Of a stretch of DNA of 5,841 bases, positions 1 to 5,841 are shown one piece after another. Under the pieces are notes generated by a model that saw only the letters and a list, made by a program, of their open reading frames with translations, was not told where the DNA came from and did no database searches. This DNA comes from Verrucomicrobiota bacterium (GTDB lineage Bacteria; Chlamydiota; Chlamydiia; Chlamydiales; JAEYWL01), in the NCBI GenBank assembly GCA_023428915.1, contig JAEYWL010000101.1, positions 1-5,841 on the forward strand, given 5' to 3'. Position 1 is the stretch's first letter, and each line of letters opens with the position of its first letter. The translations under genes and the position numbers were made by a program.

Positions 1-112
1 CGCTTGAACATTGCCGAACTTGACAAGTGAAAGGATAAGTCCTGAAGAGCCAAGTCGTGACTTGGCCGAGGGGCTTAGCGTTTCAATTGGCAAGTGCAGG
101 CCTGTTCAAGCG
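1..112. other. Intergenic fold-back element downstream of lpdA (possible structured RNA or repeat)
   Basis: CGCTTGAACA at 1-10 is the exact reverse complement of TGTTCAAGCG at 103-112. Inside this closing stem, ACTTG (18-22) can pair with CAAGT (91-95), and there are two local hairpins, AGGA/TCCT (32-35 with 40-43) and an 8-bp one at 49-66. The result is a multi-branched shape of about 112 bases. I do not recognise a known RNA family. It could be a small RNA, the processed 3' end of the suc transcript or a miniature repeat. The left edge coincides with the window edge, so the stem may extend further. Confidence 0.35.
49..66. other. Perfect 8-bp hairpin downstream of lpdA, possible transcription end signal
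   Basis: GCCAAGTC (49-56) and GACTTGGC (59-66) are perfect inverted repeats separated by two bases; in RNA the loop would open to at least four bases. It lies about 70 bases past the lpdA stop. On the minus strand it is followed by TCTTCAGG and on the plus strand by CGAGGGGC, so neither side has the T-run of an intrinsic terminator. It may stabilise the 3' end of the operon mRNA or act with Rho. Confidence 0.3.
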
Positions 113-134
113 TGATTTAGGGGACAACTTGGGT

Positions 135-1535
135 TTAAAGGTGGATGGCGCGGCCTAAAGCTTGCATAGCAGCTTCGTGAATGGCTTCAGTGTAGGTGGG
201 ATGAGCATGCGAAGCGTTAATGATATCTTCGAGAGTGCATTTTTTTTGAATGGCCAGCACGCCTTCTTCAATCATCTCAGAAGCATGCCTGCAAAGGATA
301 TGCATGCCCAGCAAACGCCCGCTTGCCTTATCTGCCACCAATTTTACGGCTCCCTCATCATCGCCTGCACAACGTGCGCGCGCATTCCCTTTAATGGGAT
401 AGCTCCCGATCAAGAGATCAAACCCCTCGCTTTTAGCCTCTTCTTCAGTCAAACCAACAGCAGCAAGCTCGGGTGAAGTGTAAACCACGTTTGGGATTGC
501 CAAATAATTAATCGGAGCGGGCCTATGGCCGGCCGCTAGTTCTGCAACAGCAATGCCCTCTTCTGAGGCTTTATGAGCTAACATTGGGCCATCGACAAGA
601 TCGCCTATGGCAAAAATGTGCGGGACTGCGGTTTGAAAGCTTTGGTTTATGGGAAGGAAGCCTTTCTCGTCTGCCTCAATCCCAATAGTTTCAAGGCCCA
701 GATTTTTGGAATAAGGTTTGCGTCCGATAGCGACAAGCAGCACTTCACATTCCAAGGTAAAATGCTCCTGTCCTGCTTCAACTTGCAGGCTAACCCCTTG
801 CGTTGTTTGGGCAGCAGCAGCAACCTTGGCAGATAAATGAAAGCTGATTCCTTGTTTTTTAAGGGACTGCTGCAGCAAGCGTGCGATGCCGCGGTCGTTT
901 AATGGGCAAATGCGGTCCAGCATCTCTACAATTGCCACTTGCGAACCCAAGCGGGCATAAACTGAAGCCAGCTCCACGCCAATAACGCCGGCGCCTACTA
1001 CAACCATTCTTTTGGGCACTTGAGAAAGCTCTAAAGCTCCTGTGGAAGACACGACGCGCTTTTCATCAAAAGGAATAAATGGCAAGGGGATGCTGTCAGA
1101 GCCCGTAGCTAGAATAAAGTTTTTGCCTTTGACTATTTGAGTCTGTTCTCCAACTACTTCAACGGCATGCGTGTCGCCAGTAAACCGCGCTGCTCCTTTA
1201 AATGACACAATTCCATGCCGTTTGACAATAGCTGCCACCCCATCGACCAGGCTTTTTACGACTTTTTGTTTGCGCTGCATGATAGTTTCAAGATCATAGC
1301 CGGCTTCCTTGCAAGTGATGCCATGCTCTGCGGCACGCTGCGTAAGCTCCCAATAGAGCTCGGAAGATTGCAGGAGAGCTTTAGAAGGGATGCAGCCGAT
1401 ATTTAAGCATGTGCCGCCGAGAGTATTTCTTTTATCGATAATTGCCGTTTTCAACCCAAGCTGTGCGGCGCGAATGGCAGCTACATACCCGCCCGGACCT
1501 GCACCGATGACAACGAGATCAAATGTATCTTCCAT
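135..1535 (-). CDS. lpdA: Dihydrolipoamide dehydrogenase (E3 of the 2-oxoglutarate dehydrogenase complex)
   Basis: A cytoplasmic FAD flavoprotein of 466 aa that reoxidises the dihydrolipoyl arm of the E2 subunit and reduces NAD+ to NADH. The FAD-binding GAGPGG lies at residues 11-16. The redox disulfide is Cys43-Cys48 in GGTCLNIGCIPSKALL, with Lys52 in the usual place. ATG of the FAD domain is at 143-145, the NAD-binding GAGVIG at 181-186, and the second FAD contact GD at 311-312. The C-terminal interface domain carries HAHPTYTE, with the catalytic base His445 and partner Glu450. The length is close to the family norm (E. coli Lpd is 474 aa). The start ATG lies 3 bases after the sucB stop, with only a weak GGA about 10 bases upstream, so translation probably depends on coupling. 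Its place as the last gene of the suc operon implies it serves SucB; it could also serve pyruvate dehydrogenase or the glycine cleavage system if no other E3 exists. Confidence 0.96.
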   Translation of the reverse strand: MEDTFDLVVIGAGPGGYVAAIRAAQLGLKTAIIDKRNTLGGTCLNIGCIPSKALLQSSELYWELTQRAAEHGITCKEAGYDLETIMQRKQKVVKSLVDGVAAIVKRHGIVSFKGAARFTGDTHAVEVVGEQTQIVKGKNFILATGSDSIPLPFIPFDEKRVVSSTGALELSQVPKRMVVVGAGVIGVELASVYARLGSQVAIVEMLDRICPLNDRGIARLLQQSLKKQGISFHLSAKVAAAAQTTQGVSLQVEAGQEHFTLECEVLLVAIGRKPYSKNLGLETIGIEADEKGFLPINQSFQTAVPHIFAIGDLVDGPMLAHKASEEGIAVAELAAGHRPAPINYLAIPNVVYTSPELAAVGLTEEEAKSEGFDLLIGSYPIKGNARARCAGDDEGAVKLVADKASGRLLGMHILCRHASEMIEEGVLAIQKKCTLEDIINASHAHPTYTEAIHEAAMQALGRAIHL

Positions 1536-1538
1536 AGT

Positions 1539-2732
1539 TTAAATTTCCAAAAGCAGTCTGGCCGGATCTTCAATACAGTTTTTGATATGCACAAGGAAAA
1601 GCACGGCTTCCCGTCCGTCTACAATGCGGTGATCATAGCTTAACGCCAAATACATCATAGGGGCTATGACCACTTTATCATCTACGGCGATGGGACGTTT
1701 CATAATCTTATGCAAGCCGAGAATCCCGCATTGCGGCGGGTTAATGATCGGCGTGGACAATAGAGAGCCATACACACCGCCATTGGTGATCGTAAAGCCT
1801 CCTCCCTTGAGGTCGTCGGCCGATAAGCCGCCGCCGCGAGCCTGCTGCCCATATTTTTCGATGGCTTGTTCAATTTCATGAAAAGATAGCCGTTCGCAAT
1901 CGCGCACGACCGGCACCACAAGCCCTCTTTCAGAACCCACTGCAATACCAATATCAAAATATTCTCGATGTACAATTTCCTCTCCATCGATGTAGGAATT
2001 AAATTGAGGGAATTCTTTCAAGCCGGAAACTACTGCTTTAACGAAAAAAGACATAAAGCCTAATTTAACATCCCAATGCTTGCTAAACGTCTCTTTGTAC
2101 TTTTCTCTTAAGGAAATCACTTGCGACATGTCGCACTCATTAAATGTAGTTAACATAGCGCTATTTTGCTGCGACTCAACCAATCTCTGTGCAATCACTT
2201 TGCGAATTTTGGTCATTGGCTTGCGCGTCTCTTGACGAGCTGTTTCAATTTTTGGAGTAGCAGTTGGTGTCTTTTTAGGGACGGCGGGGATTTCTTCTGC
2301 CGGCTTTTTACGAATGTCCGCTAAAAACTCTTCTTTAGCCATGCGTACAGAAGGCTGAGGTAGTTGCGTTTCTTCTTTTTTTGCAGCAGATGCCGGGGCT
2401 TTAGCTTCCACTGGCTTTTCTTGCGGTTTTTCGTTTGCGCCACCACTGCTTGGTGATGCAGGTGTCGGCTGCCCTGATGTTTCTGTTTTAGCATCTGTTT
2501 CAACCCAGCCAATCGATTGGCCAATCTGCACCACATCCCCGGTCTTAACCGTTAAATTAAGGGCTCCTCCCTGAGGTGCATAGAGCACTTGGTTGACCTT
2601 GTCTGTTTCAATTTCCAGAAGCTCTTCATCAGGTTTCACTCCCGAGCCGCTTTGTTTAAAAATTGCACCAATGGTAGCCTCTGTTATGGACTCTCCCATT
2701 GGAGGCACTTTTATTTCGGTTTTCATAGTCAT
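1539..2732 (-). CDS. sucB: Dihydrolipoyl succinyltransferase (E2 of the 2-oxoglutarate dehydrogenase complex)
   Basis: The core subunit of the complex: it accepts the succinyl group from E1 on a swinging lipoyl arm and transfers it to CoA. An N-terminal lipoyl domain (about residues 4-78) has the lipoylation motif ETDKVNQ with Lys45. A flexible Ala/Pro/Lys/Glu-rich linker (about 79-125) follows. The acyltransferase domain starts near residue 170 with RKPMTKIRKVIAQRLVESQQ and contains the conserved LLSTPIINPPQCGILGLH. The active-site motif DHRIVDG places His368 and Asp372. Succinyltransferase rather than acetyltransferase is supported by the SucA neighbour and the AMLTTFNECDMS segment. The region between linker and catalytic domain (about 125-168) lacks the usual peripheral-subunit-binding motif. 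The annotated ATG (2732) touches the AGG; the ATG two codons in (2726-2724) has better ribosome-binding spacing, giving 395 aa. One base separates it from the sucA stop. Confidence 0.96.
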   Translation of the reverse strand: MTMKTEIKVPPMGESITEATIGAIFKQSGSGVKPDEELLEIETDKVNQVLYAPQGGALNLTVKTGDVVQIGQSIGWVETDAKTETSGQPTPASPSSGGANEKPQEKPVEAKAPASAAKKEETQLPQPSVRMAKEEFLADIRKKPAEEIPAVPKKTPTATPKIETARQETRKPMTKIRKVIAQRLVESQQNSAMLTTFNECDMSQVISLREKYKETFSKHWDVKLGFMSFFVKAVVSGLKEFPQFNSYIDGEEIVHREYFDIGIAVGSERGLVVPVVRDCERLSFHEIEQAIEKYGQQARGGGLSADDLKGGGFTITNGGVYGSLLSTPIINPPQCGILGLHKIMKRPIAVDDKVVIAPMMYLALSYDHRIVDGREAVLFLVHIKNCIEDPARLLLEI

Positions 2733-2736
2733 CCTA
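2732..2736 (-). promoter_or_regulatory. Ribosome-binding site of sucB overlapping the sucA stop codon
   Basis: Read on the minus strand the junction is GTAGGATGACTATG. The TAG is the sucA stop. TAGGA gives a Shine-Dalgarno core with 5 bases before the second ATG (2726-2724) but none before the first (2732-2730). This favours initiation at the second ATG and implies that ribosomes terminating on sucA re-initiate directly on sucB. Confidence 0.55.
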
Positions 2737-5535
2737 CACAGGGTTCTGCAAGTTCACAGGAATAGGATCCTGAGATATTTCTGGAAACACTTCGGTGATA
2801 ATTTTTTGATGCTCTTTTTTATGCAGCGCATGGGAGCCAACTGCGGGAGCTGCACTGCTTTCCCTTCCGATATATTGTAAGGTCATCGACTTTGGAAGCA
2901 GCTCTTGAATAACAAAGTAGATATAGCTCCAAGCCCCCATATTCTTTGGTTCTTCTTGAATCCAAAAGCAGCTTTTTAACGAGGGGTACTTGGCAATGAT
3001 TTCTTTTAGACGCGCTTCATTTAAGGGGTATAATTGCTCTACCCTAACCAAAAGGACTTCTTGATCTCGGTTTTTTTCACGTTCTGCTAAGAGATCGTAA
3101 AAAATCCTGCCTTGGCATAACCCAAGCTTTTTAGGTTGTTTGGGCGGCTTAGGGTCTTCTAAAATTTCTTGAAAGCCACCTTTAGTAAAGTTTTCAATGG
3201 GGCTTACGCATAACGGATGTCTTAAGAGACCTTTAGGAGTAAATACGATTAAAGGTTTTTTCATAGGACGCAGCATTTGACGCCTTAGCAGATGGAATAA
3301 TTGAGCCGGCTCTGAAGGGCTGACAATTAGCATATTTTGGTGGCCGGCCAAACTCAAAAAGCGCTCCATCCTGCCTGAAGAGTGTTCCGGCCCTTGTCCT
3401 TCATAGCCATGCGGCAAGAAAAGCACCAAATCTGTTTTGCGCCCCCATTTTTGCTCGCCTGCAGCTATGTACTGGTCAATAATGACTTGCGCCCCATTGG
3501 CAAAGTCGCCAAATTGCGCTTCCCAAATGACCAAAGCCTCGGGATAAGCATAGCTATAACCAAACTCAAAGCCTAAAACTGAAAATTCAGAAAGGGGTGA
3601 ATTGTAAACATCAAAACGGCCTTGCCCTCTCCTTAGGTTGCGCAAGGGCAAGTAACGCCCTTTCCCTTCCTGGTCTACCCACACGGCATGACGATGGCTA
3701 AATGTTCCGCGGCAAGAATCTTGGCCTGAAATACGGACGGGGACTCCCTCCCAAAGCAAAGTAGCATATGCTAAGGCTTCACCCATTCCCCAATCAACCA
3801 ATTTTCCACTATCGGGATTGACCATTGATAACCGCTCTTGCACTAGCTTGACTAGCTTATCATGCATTTTGAGATCTTCAGGAACTTTACAAAACTCCTG
3901 CGCTACTTTCTGCAGCTCTTCTAAAGGCGCTCCGGTTTCTACATGATTAAACAGGTTTTCCGCTTCTGCTTTGGCAATGATTTGCTGCTCAGTAGAGTCG
4001 CCCTTTTTTTGATGCTGCTCTTTGCTGCTGCTTAAGGCTATTTGCAGAGCCTTTTTAAATTCACCCTCCAACTGCTCAGCCATGTAGCGCTCTAAGACCC
4101 CTTGCTGGATTAGATCGTCGCGATACAATTCCCTCACCGGCTTTTTCTGCCGGATCAATTTGTATTCCTTAGGCTGCGTATAGGCTGGTTCATCTGTCTC
4201 GTTATGCCCATATTTGCGAAAGCAATTGAGGTCGATAAAGACATCGCAATGAAATTTTTGCCTGATCTGCAAGGCCAGTTCCGAAACAATCACACAAGCC
4301 TCCGGGTCTTCTCCATTGACGTGGAAAACCGGGGCCCCAAAAGCCTGGGCGATATCGGTACAATATTGCGTGGATCTAGCTTCGCTTGGCAGTGTTGTAA
4401 AGCCAATTTGATTATTGACTACTATATGGATGGTGCCCCCGGTGCCGTAACCGGGAAGTTTGCACAACTGCATAGTCTCATATACTACTCCCTGGCCAGC
4501 TATGGCAGCATCGCCATGAATAAGGATGGGAAGGGTTCTTTGCTTATGCGTCAAATCATCCTTGCGGACAAGAGTGGCGTGTGCTTCACCTTGAACTACC
4601 GGATCGACCGATTCCAAATGGCTCGGATTAGGCGTCAGCGAAACCTGAACTCTGTGGCCATGCTGCGTCAATAATTCCGAGGTAAACCCTTTATGGTACT
4701 TTACATCGCCGCTGCCCTCAAAAGATTCCGGAATATAGTGATCTTCAAACTCGAAAAAAACATCGGAATAGGACTTATTCAGGATATTGCTGAGGACGTT
4801 TAAGCGTCCCCTGTGCGGCATGCCCAGGATAAAATCCTCAACACTTAAGTCTGCACCTAATTCGATAATGGCTGCCAGGCAGGGAATTAAAGTTTCACCG
4901 CCTTCCAGTGAAAAGCGTTTTTGCCCGACATATTTGGTATTTAAGAAGACCTCGAATAGCTCTGATTTATTCAAGTGCTGTAAAATTAGCTGTTTGCGCT
5001 CTATCCCTAAAGTCTTTTTAATATTGCCTTTTTCAATCTTACTTTGAAGCCAGCGATCGAGCTCAAAACTATGAAACCCCAAGTACTCCCAGCCAATTGT
5101 TTGGCAGTAGACCTGTTTTAGCGCAGCAATGATCTCCTGCAATGCCGCAGTCTCTTGGTCCAATAATCCAAAGGTGCGAAACGGTTTTTCAAGTTCTTCC
5201 GTAGTAAAGCCCAGATTCGCAAGCTGCAGCTGTCTTGGTTCTTTGAGAGGTTCAACAGCTATAGGATTAACCTTGGCTATTAAATGCCCAAAACGGCGGT
5301 AAGCTTGAATGAGATGGAAGATTTTTAAATCATCGCCGGGCAAAGACTCAAGCGGTGAAGATGAAGCTTGTACCGGAAACTCTGATGGCGGCCCCTCTTC
5401 TTGCCGGAGCTGGGAAAATAAGGTATGCCAGGATGGATCAAGCTGCTCAGGATTGCTCTTGTACTTTTCATACATCTCTTCCAAGACAGCGAGATTATCA
5501 GCAGCCGTATTCAAATAAGCATCATCTTGAGGCAT
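2734..5535 (-). CDS. sucA: 2-oxoglutarate dehydrogenase E1 component (thiamine diphosphate-dependent decarboxylase)
   Basis: E1 decarboxylates 2-oxoglutarate on thiamine diphosphate and reductively succinylates the lipoyl arm of SucB; this is the committed step of the complex. The protein is 933 aa, the same length as E. coli SucA. The N-terminal helix (about 14-43, LEEMYEKYKSNPEQLDPSW) matches the E1o segment used for complex assembly. GMPHRGRLNVL puts an active-site His at 241; NPSHLESVDPVV puts another at His306. The ThDP/Mg site is GDAAIAGQG (341-349) followed by VVNNQIGFTT (372-381). YGHNETDEPAYTQP lies at 442-455, and the transketolase-like second half has SGQDSCRGTFSHRHA (603-617) and YEGQGPEHSSGRMERFL (711-727). 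No key residue appears missing. It is the first gene of the operon. No clear Shine-Dalgarno precedes the ATG, and the start codon abuts an inverted repeat in the leader. No in-frame alternative start looks better. Confidence 0.97.
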   Translation of the reverse strand: MPQDDAYLNTAADNLAVLEEMYEKYKSNPEQLDPSWHTLFSQLRQEEGPPSEFPVQASSSPLESLPGDDLKIFHLIQAYRRFGHLIAKVNPIAVEPLKEPRQLQLANLGFTTEELEKPFRTFGLLDQETAALQEIIAALKQVYCQTIGWEYLGFHSFELDRWLQSKIEKGNIKKTLGIERKQLILQHLNKSELFEVFLNTKYVGQKRFSLEGGETLIPCLAAIIELGADLSVEDFILGMPHRGRLNVLSNILNKSYSDVFFEFEDHYIPESFEGSGDVKYHKGFTSELLTQHGHRVQVSLTPNPSHLESVDPVVQGEAHATLVRKDDLTHKQRTLPILIHGDAAIAGQGVVYETMQLCKLPGYGTGGTIHIVVNNQIGFTTLPSEARSTQYCTDIAQAFGAPVFHVNGEDPEACVIVSELALQIRQKFHCDVFIDLNCFRKYGHNETDEPAYTQPKEYKLIRQKKPVRELYRDDLIQQGVLERYMAEQLEGEFKKALQIALSSSKEQHQKKGDSTEQQIIAKAEAENLFNHVETGAPLEELQKVAQEFCKVPEDLKMHDKLVKLVQERLSMVNPDSGKLVDWGMGEALAYATLLWEGVPVRISGQDSCRGTFSHRHAVWVDQEGKGRYLPLRNLRRGQGRFDVYNSPLSEFSVLGFEFGYSYAYPEALVIWEAQFGDFANGAQVIIDQYIAAGEQKWGRKTDLVLFLPHGYEGQGPEHSSGRMERFLSLAGHQNMLIVSPSEPAQLFHLLRRQMLRPMKKPLIVFTPKGLLRHPLCVSPIENFTKGGFQEILEDPKPPKQPKKLGLCQGRIFYDLLAEREKNRDQEVLLVRVEQLYPLNEARLKEIIAKYPSLKSCFWIQEEPKNMGAWSYIYFVIQELLPKSMTLQYIGRESSAAPAVGSHALHKKEHQKIITEVFPEISQDPIPVNLQNPV

Positions 5536-5605
5536 AGCTAAGGATATTCCAAAAAATTCTATGATATTTCTAGTTAGACCTTAGCTAATTGCTGTGTTTT
5601 TGGAA
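5535..5605 (-). promoter_or_regulatory. sucA leader with two interleaved perfect 9-bp inverted repeats
   Basis: Arm pair A is TAGCTAAGG at 5535-5543 and its exact reverse complement CCTTAGCTA at 5579-5587. Arm pair B is TTCCAAAAA at 5547-5555 and TTTTTGGAA at 5597-5605. The order A-B-A'-B' is interleaved, so in the sucA transcript the two helices would form a pseudoknot-like pair or compete with each other. Arm A ends on the A of the sucA ATG, so pairing would cover the ribosome-binding region. The arms could instead be DNA operator half-sites. The repeats are seen directly; any regulatory role is inference. Confidence 0.4.
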
Positions 5606-5611
5606 ATATTT

Positions 5612-5617
5612 TCTATA
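5612..5617 (-). promoter_or_regulatory. Weak candidate -10 element for the suc operon
   Basis: The minus strand reads TATAGA here, matching four of six bases of the sigma-70 -10 consensus TATAAT. Transcription would start near 5605, giving a leader of about 70 bases that begins at the outer arm of repeat B. No convincing -35 hexamer is visible about 17 bases upstream, so this is tentative. Confidence 0.2.
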
Positions 5618-5619
5618 AA
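5614..5619 (+). promoter_or_regulatory. Weak candidate -10 element for the divergent lipoprotein gene
   Basis: TATAAA matches five of six bases of the -10 consensus. A poor -35-like TTGCTG sits at 5589-5594 with a long 19-base spacer. The site overlaps the candidate minus-strand -10, so the two divergent promoters could compete if both are real. AT-rich spacers give such matches by chance. Confidence 0.25.
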
Positions 5620-5651
5620 AGGAAAGGACTTTTATCTACTATACCTTAACT

Positions 5652-5841
5652 ATGCTAAAAAAATTTATTCCCTATTGCGCCCTTTTGCTTTGCAGCTGTT
5701 CCTCTCCTTCTGAACAGCAATCCTACTCGTGGCATGAAATTTTAGGGCGTGATGAAGAGGCTATAGCGCGGGAAGCGATCTATCGGATTAGAGTGCCCGC
5801 TGGTTGGCAAATACTTGAGCAAACATACCCTAGTGTTATAG
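5652..5841 (+). CDS. Predicted lipoprotein of unknown function, N-terminal part only (runs off the window)
   Basis: An open frame of 63 codons continues to the window edge. The N-terminus has the lipoprotein signature: a short basic start (MLKK), a short hydrophobic stretch (FIPYCALLL) and a lipobox L13-C14-S15-C16, so signal peptidase II would leave Cys16 as the lipidated residue. The following residues (SSPSEQQ) form a typical polar tether. The visible mature part is charged, with the segment AIYRIRVPAGWQ. I do not recognise a family. An in-frame stop at 5616-5618 and the absence of any ATG, GTG or TTG codon between it and 5652 make this ATG the only plausible start. There is no Shine-Dalgarno at normal spacing; the nearest purine-rich run (5617-5628) is over 20 bases away. 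The gene is transcribed divergently from sucA and shares its 116-bp upstream region. The lipoprotein call is good; the function is unknown. Confidence 0.75.
   Translation, partial: MLKKFIPYCALLLCSCSSPSEQQSYSWHEILGRDEEAIAREAIYRIRVPAGWQILEQTYPSVI

Noticed and set aside
49..75. Rho-independent terminator for lpdA
   Set aside because: The hairpin is good, but no T-run follows it on either strand, so it does not meet the intrinsic terminator pattern; it is kept only as a hairpin.
60..120. tRNA-like signals: TGGCCGAGGGGCTTAGCG resembling a Ser/Leu D-arm, and GTTCAAG resembling a T-loop
   Set aside because: The bases around the T-loop-like sequence do not form a 5-bp T-stem, no anticodon arm or matching acceptor stem can be drawn, and GTTCAA appears on both strands only because of the inverted repeat.
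162..476. Plus-strand open frame of 104 codons inside lpdA
   Set aside because: It is antisense to the conserved Lpd interface domain, and its cysteine- and phenylalanine-rich translation looks like reverse-strand readthrough.
1700..1987. Minus-strand open frame of 95 codons inside sucB in another frame
   Set aside because: It overlaps the SucB catalytic domain out of frame, with no family resemblance and no sign of a programmed frameshift, since the SucB frame is intact.
4204..4674. Plus-strand open frame of 156 codons inside sucA
   Set aside because: It lies antisense to the well-conserved central ThDP region of SucA, its translation resembles no protein family, and it lacks a ribosome-binding context. 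It is a shadow of the sucA frame.

Overview
This window is dominated by one minus-strand operon that encodes the whole 2-oxoglutarate dehydrogenase complex of the TCA cycle. In transcription order, right to left, it contains sucA (E1, 5535-2734), sucB (E2, 2732-1539) and an lpdA-type dihydrolipoamide dehydrogenase (E3, 1535-135). The gaps between the genes are 1 and 3 bases, so the three are almost certainly cotranscribed and translationally coupled. SucA decarboxylates 2-oxoglutarate on thiamine diphosphate. SucB carries the succinyl group on a lipoyl-lysine arm and passes it to CoA. Lpd reoxidises the lipoyl arm through FAD to NAD+. All key catalytic residues that I can check are present, so the complex looks functional.

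Layout: bases 1-134 are non-coding downstream of lpdA and contain a fold-back element, with a perfect 10-bp closing inverted repeat and an 8-bp internal hairpin. Bases 135-5535 are the operon. Bases 5536-5651 are a divergent, AT-rich intergenic region with two perfect 9-bp inverted repeats in interleaved order, one of which ends on the first base of the sucA start codon. From 5652 to the window edge, on the plus strand, is the N-terminus of a small predicted lipoprotein that I cannot assign to a family.

Organism: a bacterium with moderate GC and AT-rich spacers. The lipoprotein signal peptide and the E1-E2-E3 architecture fit a Gram-negative. The suc genes and the neighbouring lipoprotein loosely recall chlamydia-like (Parachlamydiales-type) genomes, but this is a tentative impression from memory, not a demonstrated placement.

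No mobile element, CRISPR array, convincing tRNA or rRNA is visible. The coding content is ordinary central metabolism. The unusual material is in the two non-coding ends and in the peripheral-subunit-binding region of SucB, which lacks the canonical motif.
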